This document shows, in pieces, positions 10,656-24,611 of a stretch of DNA of 64,000 nucleotides (its first letter is position 1; the number at the start of each line of letters is the position of its first letter). The notes under the pieces are model-generated. The model was not told where the DNA came from. It worked only from the letters and a program-made list of their open reading frames with translations, and searched no databases. Position numbers and translations under genes: made by a program. The stretch is from Dirofilaria immitis (taxonomy: Eukaryota; Nematoda; Chromadorea; Rhabditida; Onchocercidae), in contig JAKNDB010000064.1 in NCBI GenBank assembly GCA_024305405.1, positions 620,001 through 684,000 of the forward strand, read 5' to 3'.

Positions 10656-13600
10656 ATGTCAATGGCACCAATTGCAAAAACATTTTCAATGATATATGTG
10701 GAAGAAGCGGATAATAATTCATGTGATATGACAGTGGGACATAATGATGTTATGAATGGAATGTCATCGATTGCAGAAAAATTAGCCTCTTATAGGAACT
10801 GTCTCATTGCCGTAATTCTTCCCAAACATCCAGCATTCGTTTCTGCTATACTTGGGTTTGCATTTTTTTCTTCACTTTGATTTATTTATTTTATATTTTA
10901 TAAATTTGCAATTGAATTATTTAATTAATTTCTAGAATCCTTGTTCTTCGTTTATCCTGTATATTCTTTTTTAATTGATTTGAAAATAAATCATTTTTCT
11001 TTTATTTCGATGAATTAAAATTAATAATTTATAAGTAAATTTGAAAATATTACAAATATTATTCAAATACTAAACTCTTTTTCCGGTTGATGTTTTTACT
11101 ATTTAATAACTTGCTCTGAAGTTAATTTATTGATCCTTCAGAATGTTAGATGTTCAGGATTCTGGAAACGAAGAATTGCTTTGTTTGTTGTTCAAGCATT
11201 GAAATGGCAAATAGTTATCGTAGTGCTGCAGTATCTTGTATCATTTCTACTATTGCTACAGAAGATAATCAATTATCACTGAATGTACATCGTCTGCAAA
11301 TCTATTTCCATCATAATGGATATTATTGTTTAAATGAATTCGGGAAAGATAAAATTTGCTATCTGATTACCACATCTGGTACATTAGGAGAAAGGAAAGA
11401 AGTTCTTGTTCCGTACAGCTGCATAATGCCTAATATTTGGGACTTCAGGTTTGGATTTCAGATTCCTAGCTATTTTTAATTCTTATCCTTCCTCAGTTAC
11501 TATTTGTTAAAGAATTATACATAGTTTGAGACGTCAGATCATATTATGAATTTATTATTAAAACCGCTATTGTATTAAAGAACACATTTGACAATCTTCC
11601 TGATTCGGACATAATTATTGTTATAAAAAATAACTTGTTATTTCCTGATGTCAGAACAGTAGAAAATACAGAGCAGAAGTTACTCAGTATGATAGCTGGA
11701 ATTAAAAGATTTATGGATCGTAATCTATTTACATGGCTAATGATTATCGAGATTTATAAGATCAAAGCATTCCTTACTTCAGAATAACATTTGTTATACC
11801 TCAGATTTTTCTTCTTTTTAGCAGTCGATTCCAAATTACGAGTTTTGATGTTATTCTTTTCGCTACGGCAGCAACATTTGATCCATTTGTTGTGGAAATT
11901 CTTTTAGCTGTAGTAAATGGTGCAAAACTATTGATTGTACCAGATTTATTTCGTTCAGTACCATCAAAATTAGCCACTGCAATCATTAAATATGGTGTAA
12001 CTTTTATTCAGGTTAGCTTTTCAATTCTTGTTATTTATATTAAATTTAATGTGCAAATTATTTTAAATTTGATATTAACTTCAAATTCGATTGTTAAATT
12101 TTCATCCATGAAAAAGATGTTATCCACAAAAGAGAATACAGAAAAATTTGTACTTATTGAAATTTATCCACTCTACTCCGATCATTTTCTTTATTCGTAT
12201 TACGTTATCATAAATAAACTTAATAATACCTTCGTTTCGTTATCATTATCGTTGATTTGATTACAATATCCGCTTTAAAAACATCCTTAGAATATATCCT
12301 CATTCTTAAAATAAAGTCATCATCCCAATTTTTAAATTCATTTTATGAATTTTATTTGCATGGCAAGCATTTTTGCACCTTGACATATATAACTCATGCA
12401 GAATTTAAAATTGATTTTATTTCAGATGACACCTTCGCAATTAAAAATTCTTCCTTATAATGCCTTAGCAGAGATTTGTGCTGGTCATTCGAATGTACGG
12501 ACAGTAATTTTGGGTGGTGAACCATTCCCAACAAATTTTATTAAACGTTATCATATAAATGACGAATTCATTAGCTTCTACAATGTATATGGAGTTACAG
12601 AAGTATCCTGTTGGGCTTCTTGTCATAAAATTGACTGGAAGTAAGTTTATAAACCAATGAATTAGTTTAAGTAGAAATAGAATAATTGGAAGAATACAAT
12701 ATAATGAAACTTTTAGGAAACTCGCGTAGAAATTGGTCAACCATTATTAGATACGAAATTCGATGTTAGTGAAACTGGAGAATTGCTTATTGGTGGTTCG
12801 AGGCGATGTTTTATAAATGGTAAATTATCCGGAACTTGGTTTTCCACTGGCGATATTGTTGAGCTTACAGAGCTGGGAAAAATTTACTGGTGTGATCGAT
12901 CTGATGATCGGGTTCGGAAATTCTAAAAGTTTTCTTCTCTTTGTTTCTTCAATTGATTTCTATGAAATTTCAGGATTTTTAATAATTCTGCATGTGACCA
13001 GTTGTTTAATTATCTCACATATAATTTTGCTAAAAATCGAATTTGGATATATTATTTTTAAATTTTATGTAAAGATACTATTTTCATAATATATCGAAAT
13101 CCAGGCTGCAAAAGCTCCAACAATTTGAGAAGTAATTTTGGAGAATAAATTAATGGATGATAAATCTACAGCTAGAACATGATCAGCTGGAAGGAGTAGA
13201 TCAACATCAAATCTGTGAGGCAAAATCTATTTGTTCTTCGAAAACATTGTTATTTTTTAGCAAAAGATTAATGGAATCAATGTAAGCTTATCAGGATTGG
13301 CCCGTAAAGCAGAAGAATATAATGGCATTCAGTCAGCTATAGCATTACGTCGTCAACAATCTGTTTTATTATTTGTACATGTCATAAATGCTGCAACTAT
13401 GCAAAGTAATTTATGCAAAAACTTGGCAGTAGGATTGCCGCTAATAATCATTCATATGGATAATTGGCCAGTAACAGGAAATGGTTGGTAAATAAAGAAA
13501 TATTTTATCATCATTTATAGTTTTGGAGAAGAGAGCGATAAGTTGAGAAGGAGGGAAGATCTTTCTTCTATCTAGAATGGAGTGAGATTTTAAGAAGAGA

Positions 13601-16600
13601 TATGGATAATATGCGTGGATCTTTGGTAAAAGATCTACGATAACAGTAATATCAAACTACTCATTTACAATAATGTTTTTAGGAAAAGTTGATCGACGAA
13701 AATTAATGCAAATTTTTGAACAAAAGAATTTGATTTTTACAATGGAAGATTTATACAAATTATTTGAGAGTTTCAGCAAGTTTTCTCTCATTATTTTATT
13801 ATTTTAAGTTCAATGGTATATTAATAAGAAGAGTTATCATTTAAATTTAATGAAAAAATATTAAAATTACAAACAGAAAGTGAATAAGAATGATTGAAAA
13901 ATGAGAAAACAGAAACTAAAAATGGGAAAAATTGATCTCTTTTCCTTCAATATTATTAGTCCTTTTTCTTCTACAATATATAGAGTAAATTATATAATAT
14001 ATACATATCTTTTTGTGGCATATATAATATCCATTCATATACTATGTTTATAGCTTACAAGTTATTCATTTCTTCAAATTTTATAGTCGATATAGATAGA
14101 TATTAACTTATTTGCGTCAACAATTCTTGTACACATATGTAGAAATCCGCAAGAGTAAGCATGTAAATTGATATGACCATATGTCTGACATAATAATTTA
14201 TAGTATTTCTTGTAGATATAAATCTAAAAACGATCAACAAATGACTTTCAAAGATTTGGGTTTGGATTCTTCACGTGCGGCTGAATTGACTCTGAAAACG
14301 GAACATCTTTTGAAGCAACATAATTTTCCACTTCTGCAATATCTTCTTTCGGATACAGGAACAGTTGCTGGATTTTTGGATGCTCTTGATTTTAATCAAA
14401 GTATGCAAGAATGGCATACCATACACATGCGAGAAATTCGTATCAGGCCAATAGAAAATTCCATTAATGTTAAATTATTATGGGAATATGATTTGGGAAA
14501 ATGCATTGATGCAACACCTGTAGTCGAAAATGGGTATGAATTAGATTTAAATTTTAGATCAAAAAATCAAAATTTAAATGAGATTTTTAATTTCGAATTT
14601 TTTCTGAAAAAAATTTATTTCTGTAATTCGAAATACTGGTGTTATCTTCTACATAAATGCGTTATTTCACAACACTTATAATTCGTGCATATATGGTACA
14701 ATGCTTTAAATATTATCTATACCAATTAAAATACTTGGTAAAATAATAACCTATTGACTTCCATGCTGTATTGATTGTTTTACTTCAAAAATTTGACTTT
14801 CAGTTAAATTTTGAAGTTTTTGAAATTATTGTAATTAGAAAAAGTTAATGGACATTTTTTAGTTCAATATTTTGGGATCGCATTCTGGACGATTCGTTTC
14901 GTTATCTCTGGATGGGATTAAAAGATGGGAAGTTCAACTTGATGGACGGATTGAAGCGACTGCTTGTTGTCGAGGCGGTATCATTACTGTAGGTTTGTTT
15001 TTCTCCTTCAACTACTTATCTAATTTTTTCTTCATTCATTCTGTTTATGAATATGTGAAGTTTTCCTTTATATTGTATTCCATCTGGACTCCATTTTTTT
15101 ACCTATAAAATTTTAAGTTGGATGTTATGGAAGCGCATTTGTCAAGCAACGAAAAGATTATCGTATAAAAAATCATATGCTTAATTGACATTGCTTATCA
15201 ATCTTGAGTTTTAAACTTCCATGTTTTTAGTTATTTATTGCTCATGCAGCTAAAATTGAATTGAAATTCATTCTTTTTTCATTTTATTGATACAAGCTAT
15301 TCTATTTATGTTGAAAATTTCTCGCAATGTTTAGATCTATTCAGATTAGTTGAAATTTTTCCAGAAAGACGAAGGATTTCGAGAAACCGTTTAATATTTT
15401 ATAGGTAGTTATGATGGTTATTTATATTTTCTGGATGAGAAGAGTGGAGAGTTAATATGGAAATTTGCAACAGGAAATGTCATTAAATCAACTCCAGTAT
15501 TTATTGATGCGGGAAATAAGTGCTTGTTTGGTTCTCATGATAAATGTCTCTATTTACTTGACATTAAGGTGAGTTGTTAGACGTAGATTACGCATCTCCA
15601 TCTATTTATTGTGATTTTTTAAAGTTTTTTTGTCTCAGACTTTCGTTTCATCGATAGATATGATATATTTTCGGAATAAAAGATAAATTTCATTGGAATA
15701 ATGTGTATTAAAAGAAAGTTCTAAATTCCTCGTCCATCGGTGATGAAAAATAATCAATGAATAAATGAATCATTAATTGATCATTGTTCAAGTTTTGCGA
15801 TAAACTTTGAAAAACGGTCGGTGAAATTTTTAATCCTAGAAAATTTTAACTCCAGAATTACCTGGATGTGACAATCTTGGAATCTAATGGTGATAAATGT
15901 TGTATATTCTTCCGTGATATTCTTCAGCGCGGACGTTATCATCGCTTCTTCAACATACATGTTCATGATGTTTTACTAGCTTCAAATGTTAAAATAATTA
16001 CATTTTTTTATAATCATTTATGTATTCTCCAGTTATATTTCATTTATTTTTAGAACCAGAAGATGGTATGGAAGGTTCTATGTGATGGTAGTATTCTATC
16101 AGCACCTGTACTTATTAGTACAACTGTACTGTGTGCCACTTTACGAGGCGAATTTCTTGGTATTGAATTAGTAAGTTCTAATAAGCTTTCTTTCTTTTAT
16201 CTCATCTGGGCGTTGTTGTTATGCTGATTTGAAAAGTGAATGCATATAATGGGATGGCAAATTTTTTTAATTTCGATTTTTAATAGATCGAGAGTAAAAT
16301 TTTTTCAATTAAAAAAAATTTTATTATGAATGCATTTATATGATTATGATAGTTGAATGTGACTATTTGTTGAACAATTTAAATCATTAGTTTATCCCAA
16401 CTTTATTACTATGAGCGAGTAGAAAGGCATTGACACCTGTTATCAAATTATTCGATGCTAATTATTCTTACCTATTTTAAGAACAATTTAAATTACTGTA
16501 ATCAGAGTTTTATTTCTTGTCTTTAAAGTAGTCACTGAAAAATTATTAACTTCGAGCAGAAAATTTTCATTCAAAAGTAGCTTGAATTTCTATAGTTTTA

Positions 16601-19131
16601 AATTCTTGCGCTTTCAAGTGTTCTATACGCTCAACTTTTTGATTTATATATTCTTGAACCCTACAAAATTCATTTTAGAACTGTTATTGGTTATAGTTCC
16701 ATTTTTTCTGGTGTTTAGGAGAGTTTTATATCATAAAAATTTTATTAAAGTAGCGGCGAAAAATTTCGAAAAAAGGTCATTTTTAATTTCCATAAAAATT
16801 AGCATTTTTTTCTTTTTTAAACACCTCTACGAAATAAACGGAACTTTTCATTTCTTGAATTATGATAACATAGTGATTATAGGAGGGATATTATTTCAGC
16901 GAAATAATTATATCTTTTCGATTAATAAAAAAGAATCTCTCACGTGAAATTACACCGTGCGCATTTTTACTAAATAAAAATATGGAAAAATATAAAATTA
17001 ATAATTCAGGAATTAGATTAATGCGTATGTTTTGAGTGTTATACTATTTTAATTGGAGTTTGACTGTGACATCGAAATTGGAGTTTGATTATGACATCGA
17101 AATACAAATAAAATTGTAGTGAATAATTTTTTGAATTATTTTTTATTTCAGGGTACCGGCAATATCTTATGGAAAATTCAACTTGCTGCACCTATATTCG
17201 CAAATTTGTGCGTCATAGGATTTAACCACCATGTACTGATTGCGAATGTTAAAGGGCTAGTAACATTGTGTGACACAGGAAGTGGACATATAGTGCGTGT
17301 TTTTTTAAATTTTACCACTTAAACATGACATGTCTCTTTGAATTTTTCACTTACGCTACGTGTTCGTTTGCATATAAGCGCATTGTCTATATTAGCATAT
17401 AAAATATCTAACTGTTAAATATTCTGCTGATATTTAATTGAAAACTGGTGATTTGTCATCAGGATTTGATTTCTTCTAAACTTTGTCATAACTTATCGAA
17501 TTCTCAAAACTCAAATCTCTTCTAGTACTTTTCATAATGAAAGATGAAGAATACTGTGATTTACATAGTTCCGTTTGCTGGAGTAGATCCGTTCACGTAC
17601 ATCAAACATTGGAACAGAATATTGAGATGATCTGATTAATGGTTTGAGTCAAATTCATATCGTTCACTTCAGTTTTCAGGAAATGTAAGAAGAGAAACTT
17701 CGTATATCACTTCACTTTTCTAATGAATCATTTATAATTAAGTATTTTTCATGATAAAAAAATACATGACTACAATTTGCGTCGAGAAGCATTCCATCTA
17801 TTCTCGAATCTTTTCGCAACAATTTTTTTATATATTTTCTTCCGTTAATTTCTGATGTCGGCGTTACTCTAATGATTTATTCGTTTTTCACGCCTTTCGT
17901 GACAGTACTTGTATTCCTTCTTTTTGAAACTTTGTTAGTATAACAAGCGAAAGTTGATCGACCAGTATATTAACACCGTATTCTTTTCTTCCTCTTTCTT
18001 GCTATACATATTTCTTCTTTTGAATCGTCGAATCAACAAAATAGGGATTAAATTTTCACTGAAGAATCAACTTTTTGTCACGATTTTTTTTTAAAGTTAC
18101 ATAACTTATTCCTTCCATCTTTTGCATTATCTTTAACTTTTTCTTTTACTTCTCTCTAAATTTTCAAATAAATGGAATTCATTCTTCACTAAATTTTTCT
18201 TTTCTTGAAATTTTTATTTTTCTTTTAGCTTTTTTGAAATTTTTAATTTCTTCAATTAATTTCTTCTTCAATAACTTTTCGCCTTCAATCGAAAATAATT
18301 CAAAGCATTGTATTAAAAATTCTAACAGATATACTGAAACAAAATGATAGAAACGCATAAAAAGTAGAAATCATCAGATCGACCAAACATCATATTCTTG
18401 ATATCATCTAGAAAATTTAGATGAAAACTCATAGTTTTACGGTTAGATAGCTCTTCAAATTTTTTATCTCTGGTTGTTTAGTTTATCATTGAGAGAACTA
18501 TCTGAAATATCACTATCAATTCTTTGTCGCATCATTTCGTTTTTTTTTTTAGAGATAAAGTTCAATAACATTTGATATTTAGATATCATTTTTATGTATG
18601 GATTTTCTAGAAATTTCATTTCAGATAAATCAATATGACATTATGGAGTCTATTTTCGCAGCACCAGTACTATTTCCGGATAATTTCAATAATTCTAATG
18701 TATTTATTATCGTAACTCAAGCTTCCTCACTCTTCCTGCTACAGACAGATACTCTTCAATTACTCTGGCATATACGAATCGATGGAATAGGATCATTTCC
18801 AAGACCACCAGAAATTCCGGATAATGCAGAGTATCTTTTTATTCAGGATTCCTCCGGTATTTTGCTAGCTATCAAAGGATTGAGAGATATGATAAAGAAG
18901 AATGCAATGGATTTGCAAATTCCCACAATGCAAGTTATCAAAGTTTTAAGAGTATCTGGTGAAACTTTTGGTGGTGTGCGAATTTTGAATATGGACAAGT
19001 TAGACACTAGTAATAGTAATGATAGCAGCAGTAGTAGCAGTAATAGCAATAATAAAACAACAGTTCTCTCTTATCGTGCTTTGATTGGAAGTCGTGATGA
19101 TCGTATACGATGCTTTCATTTTTCATTTTAA
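10656..19131 (+). CDS. AASDH/ACSF4-like enzyme: adenylation domain, carrier domain, PQQ beta-propeller; 13 exons, about 929 aa
   Basis: Related to animal AASDH (beta-alanine-activating enzyme, ACSF4-U26), an NRPS-like protein of poorly known physiology that adenylates a small substrate and loads it on its own carrier domain. Exons: 10656-10855, 11158-11448, 11822-12011, 12426-12640, 12717-12911, 13261-13483, 13683-13779, 14216-14533, 14863-14992, 15405-15568, 16054-16170, 17152-17292, 18625-19131. Motifs in order: YLITTSGTLGERKEV (phosphate loop), FYNVYGVTEV, STGDIVEL, the hinge DRSDDR and GNGKVDRRKL with the catalytic lysine. Next comes FKDLGLDSS with the phosphopantetheine serine. From about 14480, PQQ-type blades follow: GSHSGRFVSLSLDGIKRW, SYDGYLYFLDEKSGELIWKF, GSHDKCLYLLDI. 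The last blade, ALIGSRDDRIRCF, matches the family's C-terminus, so the gene is complete. Junctions 12640/12717 and 14533/14863 each lack one base to keep frame. Human AASDH is about 1,098 aa from memory. Confidence 0.9.
17293..18624 (+). other. Long intron of the AASDH-like gene
   Basis: A 1.3-kb intron, pyrimidine-rich with many TTCTT tracts. I found no additional exon; the propeller sequence reads continuously from the exon ending at 17292 into the one starting at 18625. Confidence 0.55.
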
Positions 19132-20597
19132 TCGAAGAGAAAAAGATGAAGAAGCACGAAAAGTTGAAGAATTTGAATGAAGTAAAGCAGTCAAATAAAG
19201 TGAGAAAAAGTGTTTCATTTTTAAAATTTGAACAAACTAATAAAGGAATGAAAGACGGAAAGGAAAGAGAAAAGAAAAGAAGAAATGAATTGAATAAGTA
19301 GTAAGATCATCAAAAGAAGAAGCTTACGATATCGTTTAGCGACGATGATGCAAGCATTCAATCAATTAAATCAACAAATCAACAAATATTTGTTTACTTT
19401 TTGAAGTGAAATAAATTTAAAATTGTATATTCTCGCACTATTGAAGCAAATAATACATTAGCGCTGAAGCTGAAGAAAGATGAAATGAAAATAAGATGAA
19501 ATAATATGAAGTGATCAATGGTCACGATTCTTTCTTTCATCGTTGACGATATGATGCATCTAAGAAGTTGATGTTAATTTTATAAAATTTTCCTCTTTCT
19601 CACCCTCTTTCCCTGTCTCTCTCTCTCTCTCTCTCCCTTTCTCTCAACCTTTAACTTTCGAAAATTTCTGATATTGGTGGTAGTTAGTAATTGTAATGAT
19701 GCTATCCGAACTGAACTGTGTTCATTCATTCATTCATTCAACAAAGATAAACAAAATACAGGAGGGAAGTATAGGAACAATGTATTACTACCTGCTATCG
19801 GAGAAATTAAAATCCGGTATTGGTCACTACGATATCGTTTTGTAGCAAAATGGGAGTGGTCCTTGATAGGCAATCCCGGTCATTCCTATTCCTACCGAGG
19901 GCGGGCATCATCTTCCTCCTCCCTCCGTAACTATCTGTATATTTTAACTGCAAAACAAAATCCAACCTATGCCTTGTATCTTCCAGAAATTTGCTACTAC
20001 CTATTCTTGATAATCTTTCGATAGCAACTATGCTATTATTGCCAATGACCGTTAGTCACCGGTTATCTATTCCACACTACTAAACCATTTAGTGGTGTTC
20101 TATTTTCCATTCTCAATTATTATAGTTCGTCATATTGCCTAAAAGTTCCTATCAACTTTTTGGCATTATTGGAAAAGGTGAAAAAACCATCGCCAATATT
20201 TTAAAAATTTAAAAATTCGAACTTTCTTTACAAACTATCAAAATTATTTTACTAATATTTTATTATTCATTTATATTCTATTCCTGAAAAACCATTCCAA
20301 AAATATCGATAATTCACACTGATTAATATAATATCAGATAAATTAATCGTTCACTCATCAATTGCTATTATTATTAATTATTTCAATTAATTCATCCGAC
20401 TTCTAATAAGATATAATTAAAAATTGCATAACTGATATTTATCATTAGCTATCAGTTTTTGATAATGATTGAAATTACAGCTATATTTTTATTGTAATTT
20501 AATTATTGATAGCAATTTTTGAAATATACCTTCCTGTTGTATGCTATATTAGGTTACTGAAATTTCTCTTCAATTGATTTTCTGAGGAGGAAGTAGG
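19132..20597. other. Spacer between AASDH-like and ETS genes, likely ETS promoter
   Basis: Holds an A-rich tail downstream of AASDH, an AATAAA near 19410, a TC microsatellite (19616-19635) and a TTCA repeat (19721-19740). A locally more GC-rich stretch from about 19780 to 19940 contains several TTCC/TCCTCC pyrimidine clusters and may be promoter or 5' UTR of the ETS gene. No protein-coding call is supported; the open frame at 19674-20024 resembles nothing known. Confidence 0.45.
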
Positions 20598-23500
20598 ATG
20601 GAAATAGAAAAACCTGTATTACAACAAACATCAACAAGTATTTTAAAATGCTATCGTGATCTAAACTTCAATCCTTCACTTCCTCGTCATCAACATCAAG
20701 ATAGCAATATAAGAGAAGCAATGAAGAAAGTTGATAGTATGGCGGATGATGATAACGGTAATGCCGTTAATCATGATAACAGGAGTAATAATGATACTAG
20801 TAGCAATAAAAGAAGAGGTAGAAAAAGGAATCATCTGTTATCAAAAGAAGCAAAAGACGAAAAAGCTGATGATAATAATGATAATGGTAACGATAATATA
20901 AAACTATCAAGTACAACTTTTAAGCAACATTTTTCTGATTTTGATGGTGTACAGAAGGAGGAGCAAACAATAAACAACAACAACAACAACAACAACAGCA
21001 ACAACAACAACAACAACAGCAACAACAACGACAACAACAACAACATTAATAGCACCAACAACAGCAACAACTATAACAAATTTGAACTATCCGGAATTTC
21101 CGTCATTTCAACAGCGCTTTTCTACGGTACCAGTTGATATTTGAAAATGACTTTTGTTGTTTGTAAATTGCTTTAAAATTTATCAAATATCAATCAATGT
21201 TAATTCAAATTTAGACGATAGTATTATTTAGGAAGAAATTCCGGAATTAGACGAAAAAATTCGCAAGATTTGCAGAAGAAAAGCAATCATTTAATATCTT
21301 CATCTTACTCTTCCTCTTCTATTCGACAGCAATATCGACGATCGGTAACATTTACAACTATGCTATTATTAATTTTATAAAGCTCAGAAATTCTTAATTC
21401 GATAGTTTCTTTCGATAATGATAATTTAGAAATAAAAATATATATATATATCTATATGTAGTAATAATCATGATAACGATGCTAACAATTTGGGTAGTTA
21501 GGATAGAAGAACTGGAGTAGATGAGAAAAGACCTCGAATTGAACGACCACGGGCACGATATCCAAATTCATCACGACGTACATCTGCACCTGCATGTTTA
21601 TGGTCTGCTCCTTTATTATTTCCCTATCAGGTAATTGTTTTTTTGTTGTATTATCCGTTCTTATCTTACTACTACAGATATGTATATATTATCAAATTTT
21701 TATTCAAACTGCAAAATAAATGCTAATATATTATTCAGAAGAAAAAGTTTAATTTTTGATAATTGCAAAAGTTGAAATCGCATAAAATATATTTTAATTT
21801 ACTTAACTTATATCAATTTTATTTATAACCATTATTATGAACATAAAACAAATAGGAATAATTAGAATAGAATTGGTACTTTAAAATTCTATTCATTATT
21901 CTTGGAATAGATTTAGCACCTTAAAATTCTATTCATTATTCTTGGAATAGATTTAGCACCTTAAAATTCTTTTCATTATTCTTGGAATAGAATTGGTATC
22001 TTAAAATTCTATTGATTATTCTTGGAATAGAATTGGTACCTTGATATCTTAAAATTCTCTTCATTATTCTTGAAATAGAATTGGTATCTTAAAATTCTAT
22101 TCATTATTCTTGGAATATAATTGGTATCTTAAAATTCTATTCATTATTCTTGAAATAGAACTGTTACCTTGAAATTCTACCCATTATTCTTTAAGACTTG
22201 CTTACATCTCAATACATATATTTTATGGAATATATGTTAATTTTAAGCATATATTTCGAGAAGTTTTGATTCAAAATTATTGGAAACTTATTTTTCACTG
22301 AATTCTATTAGATTTTTCTAAAAATTTTATGAAAAAGAAAGAAAGGAAAGGAAAAAAAAGTCTTAAAAAATAAATTGAAAAATATGCTATGGTTAATTAG
22401 ATATATATTTCTTTCTTCATTGATAATTTTATCATTATCTTAACATGATAAGATATTTGTAAAGTTAAGCTTAAAATAAATGAATAAATCTAATTTAAAT
22501 TTCATTTATGATGCATATAAATTTCTGTGTTTTAGCAAATTTCGAATAAAATTTATGAAAAATTAAGCATGCATGTTTAATTTTTTTCTAATAAATTTTG
22601 AAAAAAATTTTAATTTTCAAAATAATTTTAGCAATCGCAGCAACAAAAATCAGTATCATCATCATCATCGTCATCATCATCATCATCATCGTCATCATCA
22701 TCAGCATCAGCATCATCATCATCATTGCACAACAATTTAGTTTTACTTCATAAATTATTGGCGAATCAACGAATTATTCAGGAAAATGTAGCAGCATTCA
22801 ATGTTGATTCTTCTGCTAGCATTCCTAATGTAAATGATAATATTGCTGCTGCATCTCGGTTAGAAACTTCATCTGCGACAATAGCGCCACATTTTTCAAC
22901 TTCTCAAATGTCAGCATCATTATCAGCTTTAGCTACATGGCAATGGCTCAGAGGTTGGTTTTTTTCATTTTTTCATTTTCAAATCGAATCTCTAGCATAC
23001 TGATAATTTGATAATCACTAGTATCGTAAGGATGTACGAAGATTACATTAATTAGCATATGATATTTATTTGATATTATGAAGTATCATTTCTATGTTTT
23101 AAAACTATTTCATTTCATCGTATTATTTTCATTTTAAAATATATAAAAATATATTAGAAGATAAGTTAAAAATTCAAATCACTCATTCTTTTTATCGTTT
23201 ATTTTTTTATTTCCTTATTTCCTGTCAATGGAATAATTGTTGAAAAGAGGAAGATGAGGAGAATTTATGGTTTGAGATAAATTAAAAAAAAAAAAATACA
23301 GGTTTTCATTTTTATAAATCTCAAAAATCTTTCTTTCAAAAAAAAAAATAAATAAATAAATAAATGTTCAAAATTTAAGTAAAGATGTTTTTAATAATTC
23401 TCACATTAAAAAAATTATATATATATATATATATGTATATTTGTACATTGAAATAATTTAATCTGCTCTTTCTTGTAGGAGTAGAAATTGTAGAATTATG

Positions 23501-24574
23501 AAATTTCAGAATTGCAAATATGATATTCAATCTTCTCATTCATCTTCTGAAAAGAAGATGAATGAGAAGAACAGAAATGAATAATAATAAGAATAAGCTT
23601 TCCCTATCATTTATCATCATATTTTAAATGTATTTTTTTGTTGAAATTTTTGAAAAATTAACGAAGAGAAATGGAATTGATAAGAACATCTAGTTGTCTA
23701 TATCTTATCAAGTTATCAAAAATGTCAATATTTAATAAGAGAAGATATTCGAGAATTACATCTAATAATATGATAAATTATTTAGAGATCATAATAAATG
23801 CCTTATTTTATATTTTATTCACTTAGGTCATAGTTTTTAAGGTTATAAATTAGAAAAACGAATGTCTCTATCATGATGATTTAATCTCAGGCAGTGATGG
23901 AAGAAGAATTGATAAATTGCAATTTAAACAATTTAAATTTTAATATATCAAATAGTCTTTTAAATAGATTTTTAAAAAAGTATACACAAAAAAAGGACTA
24001 AATAACTTGGCCATTATCACTTGGCTTTTATGTTTCATTTACCTTTTTTTTTTTTATCTTCGTTGAATAAAATATAATAGAAATTTGAAAATGAAATTAA
24101 ACAATTTAAAAGTGTAAAATTTTCGTTTTAGCAAAAAATTTCTTTTATATTTTTCATTTCTTATATCTTCTCATCTCCTTATTATCTCTTATAATATATT
24201 CTTGCTCTTATCATGATATCAAAATCTCTGATAACTTCCTATAATTAATTATTATTATTATTATTGTTATTGTTGTTGCTTATTGCTATTGTTATAATTA
24301 TTGTTGATTGATATGATATGATATGATGATCAACATTGAGAAATAATCATTTTGAGGAAGATATAAATTTGTTTATTTACCTATTTTTGTTGAGAGAGAG
24401 AAAAAAACGAAACAAAAAAGCAAAGAATTTAGAGGAGGAAGTGAAGAAAAATGCGGTTTTCTCTTTTTTTTTTTCTTCTGAATAATTATATTGTTGAATT
24501 TTTATCAATATATTTCTTCTTCCTCAAATATTTTTCATCTTCCATTTTTCTCTTTTATTTTCCTCTCTCCCTCT

Positions 24575-24611
<37 letters not shown>

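Noticed and set aside
19674..20024. 116-codon open frame before the ETS gene
   Set aside because: No family residues and it crosses a TTCA repeat; more likely promoter or 5' UTR sequence.
20831..21070. Leu-rich open frame opposite the first ETS exon
   Set aside because: It is the reverse complement of the CAA run that encodes the Asn tract; a repeat shadow.
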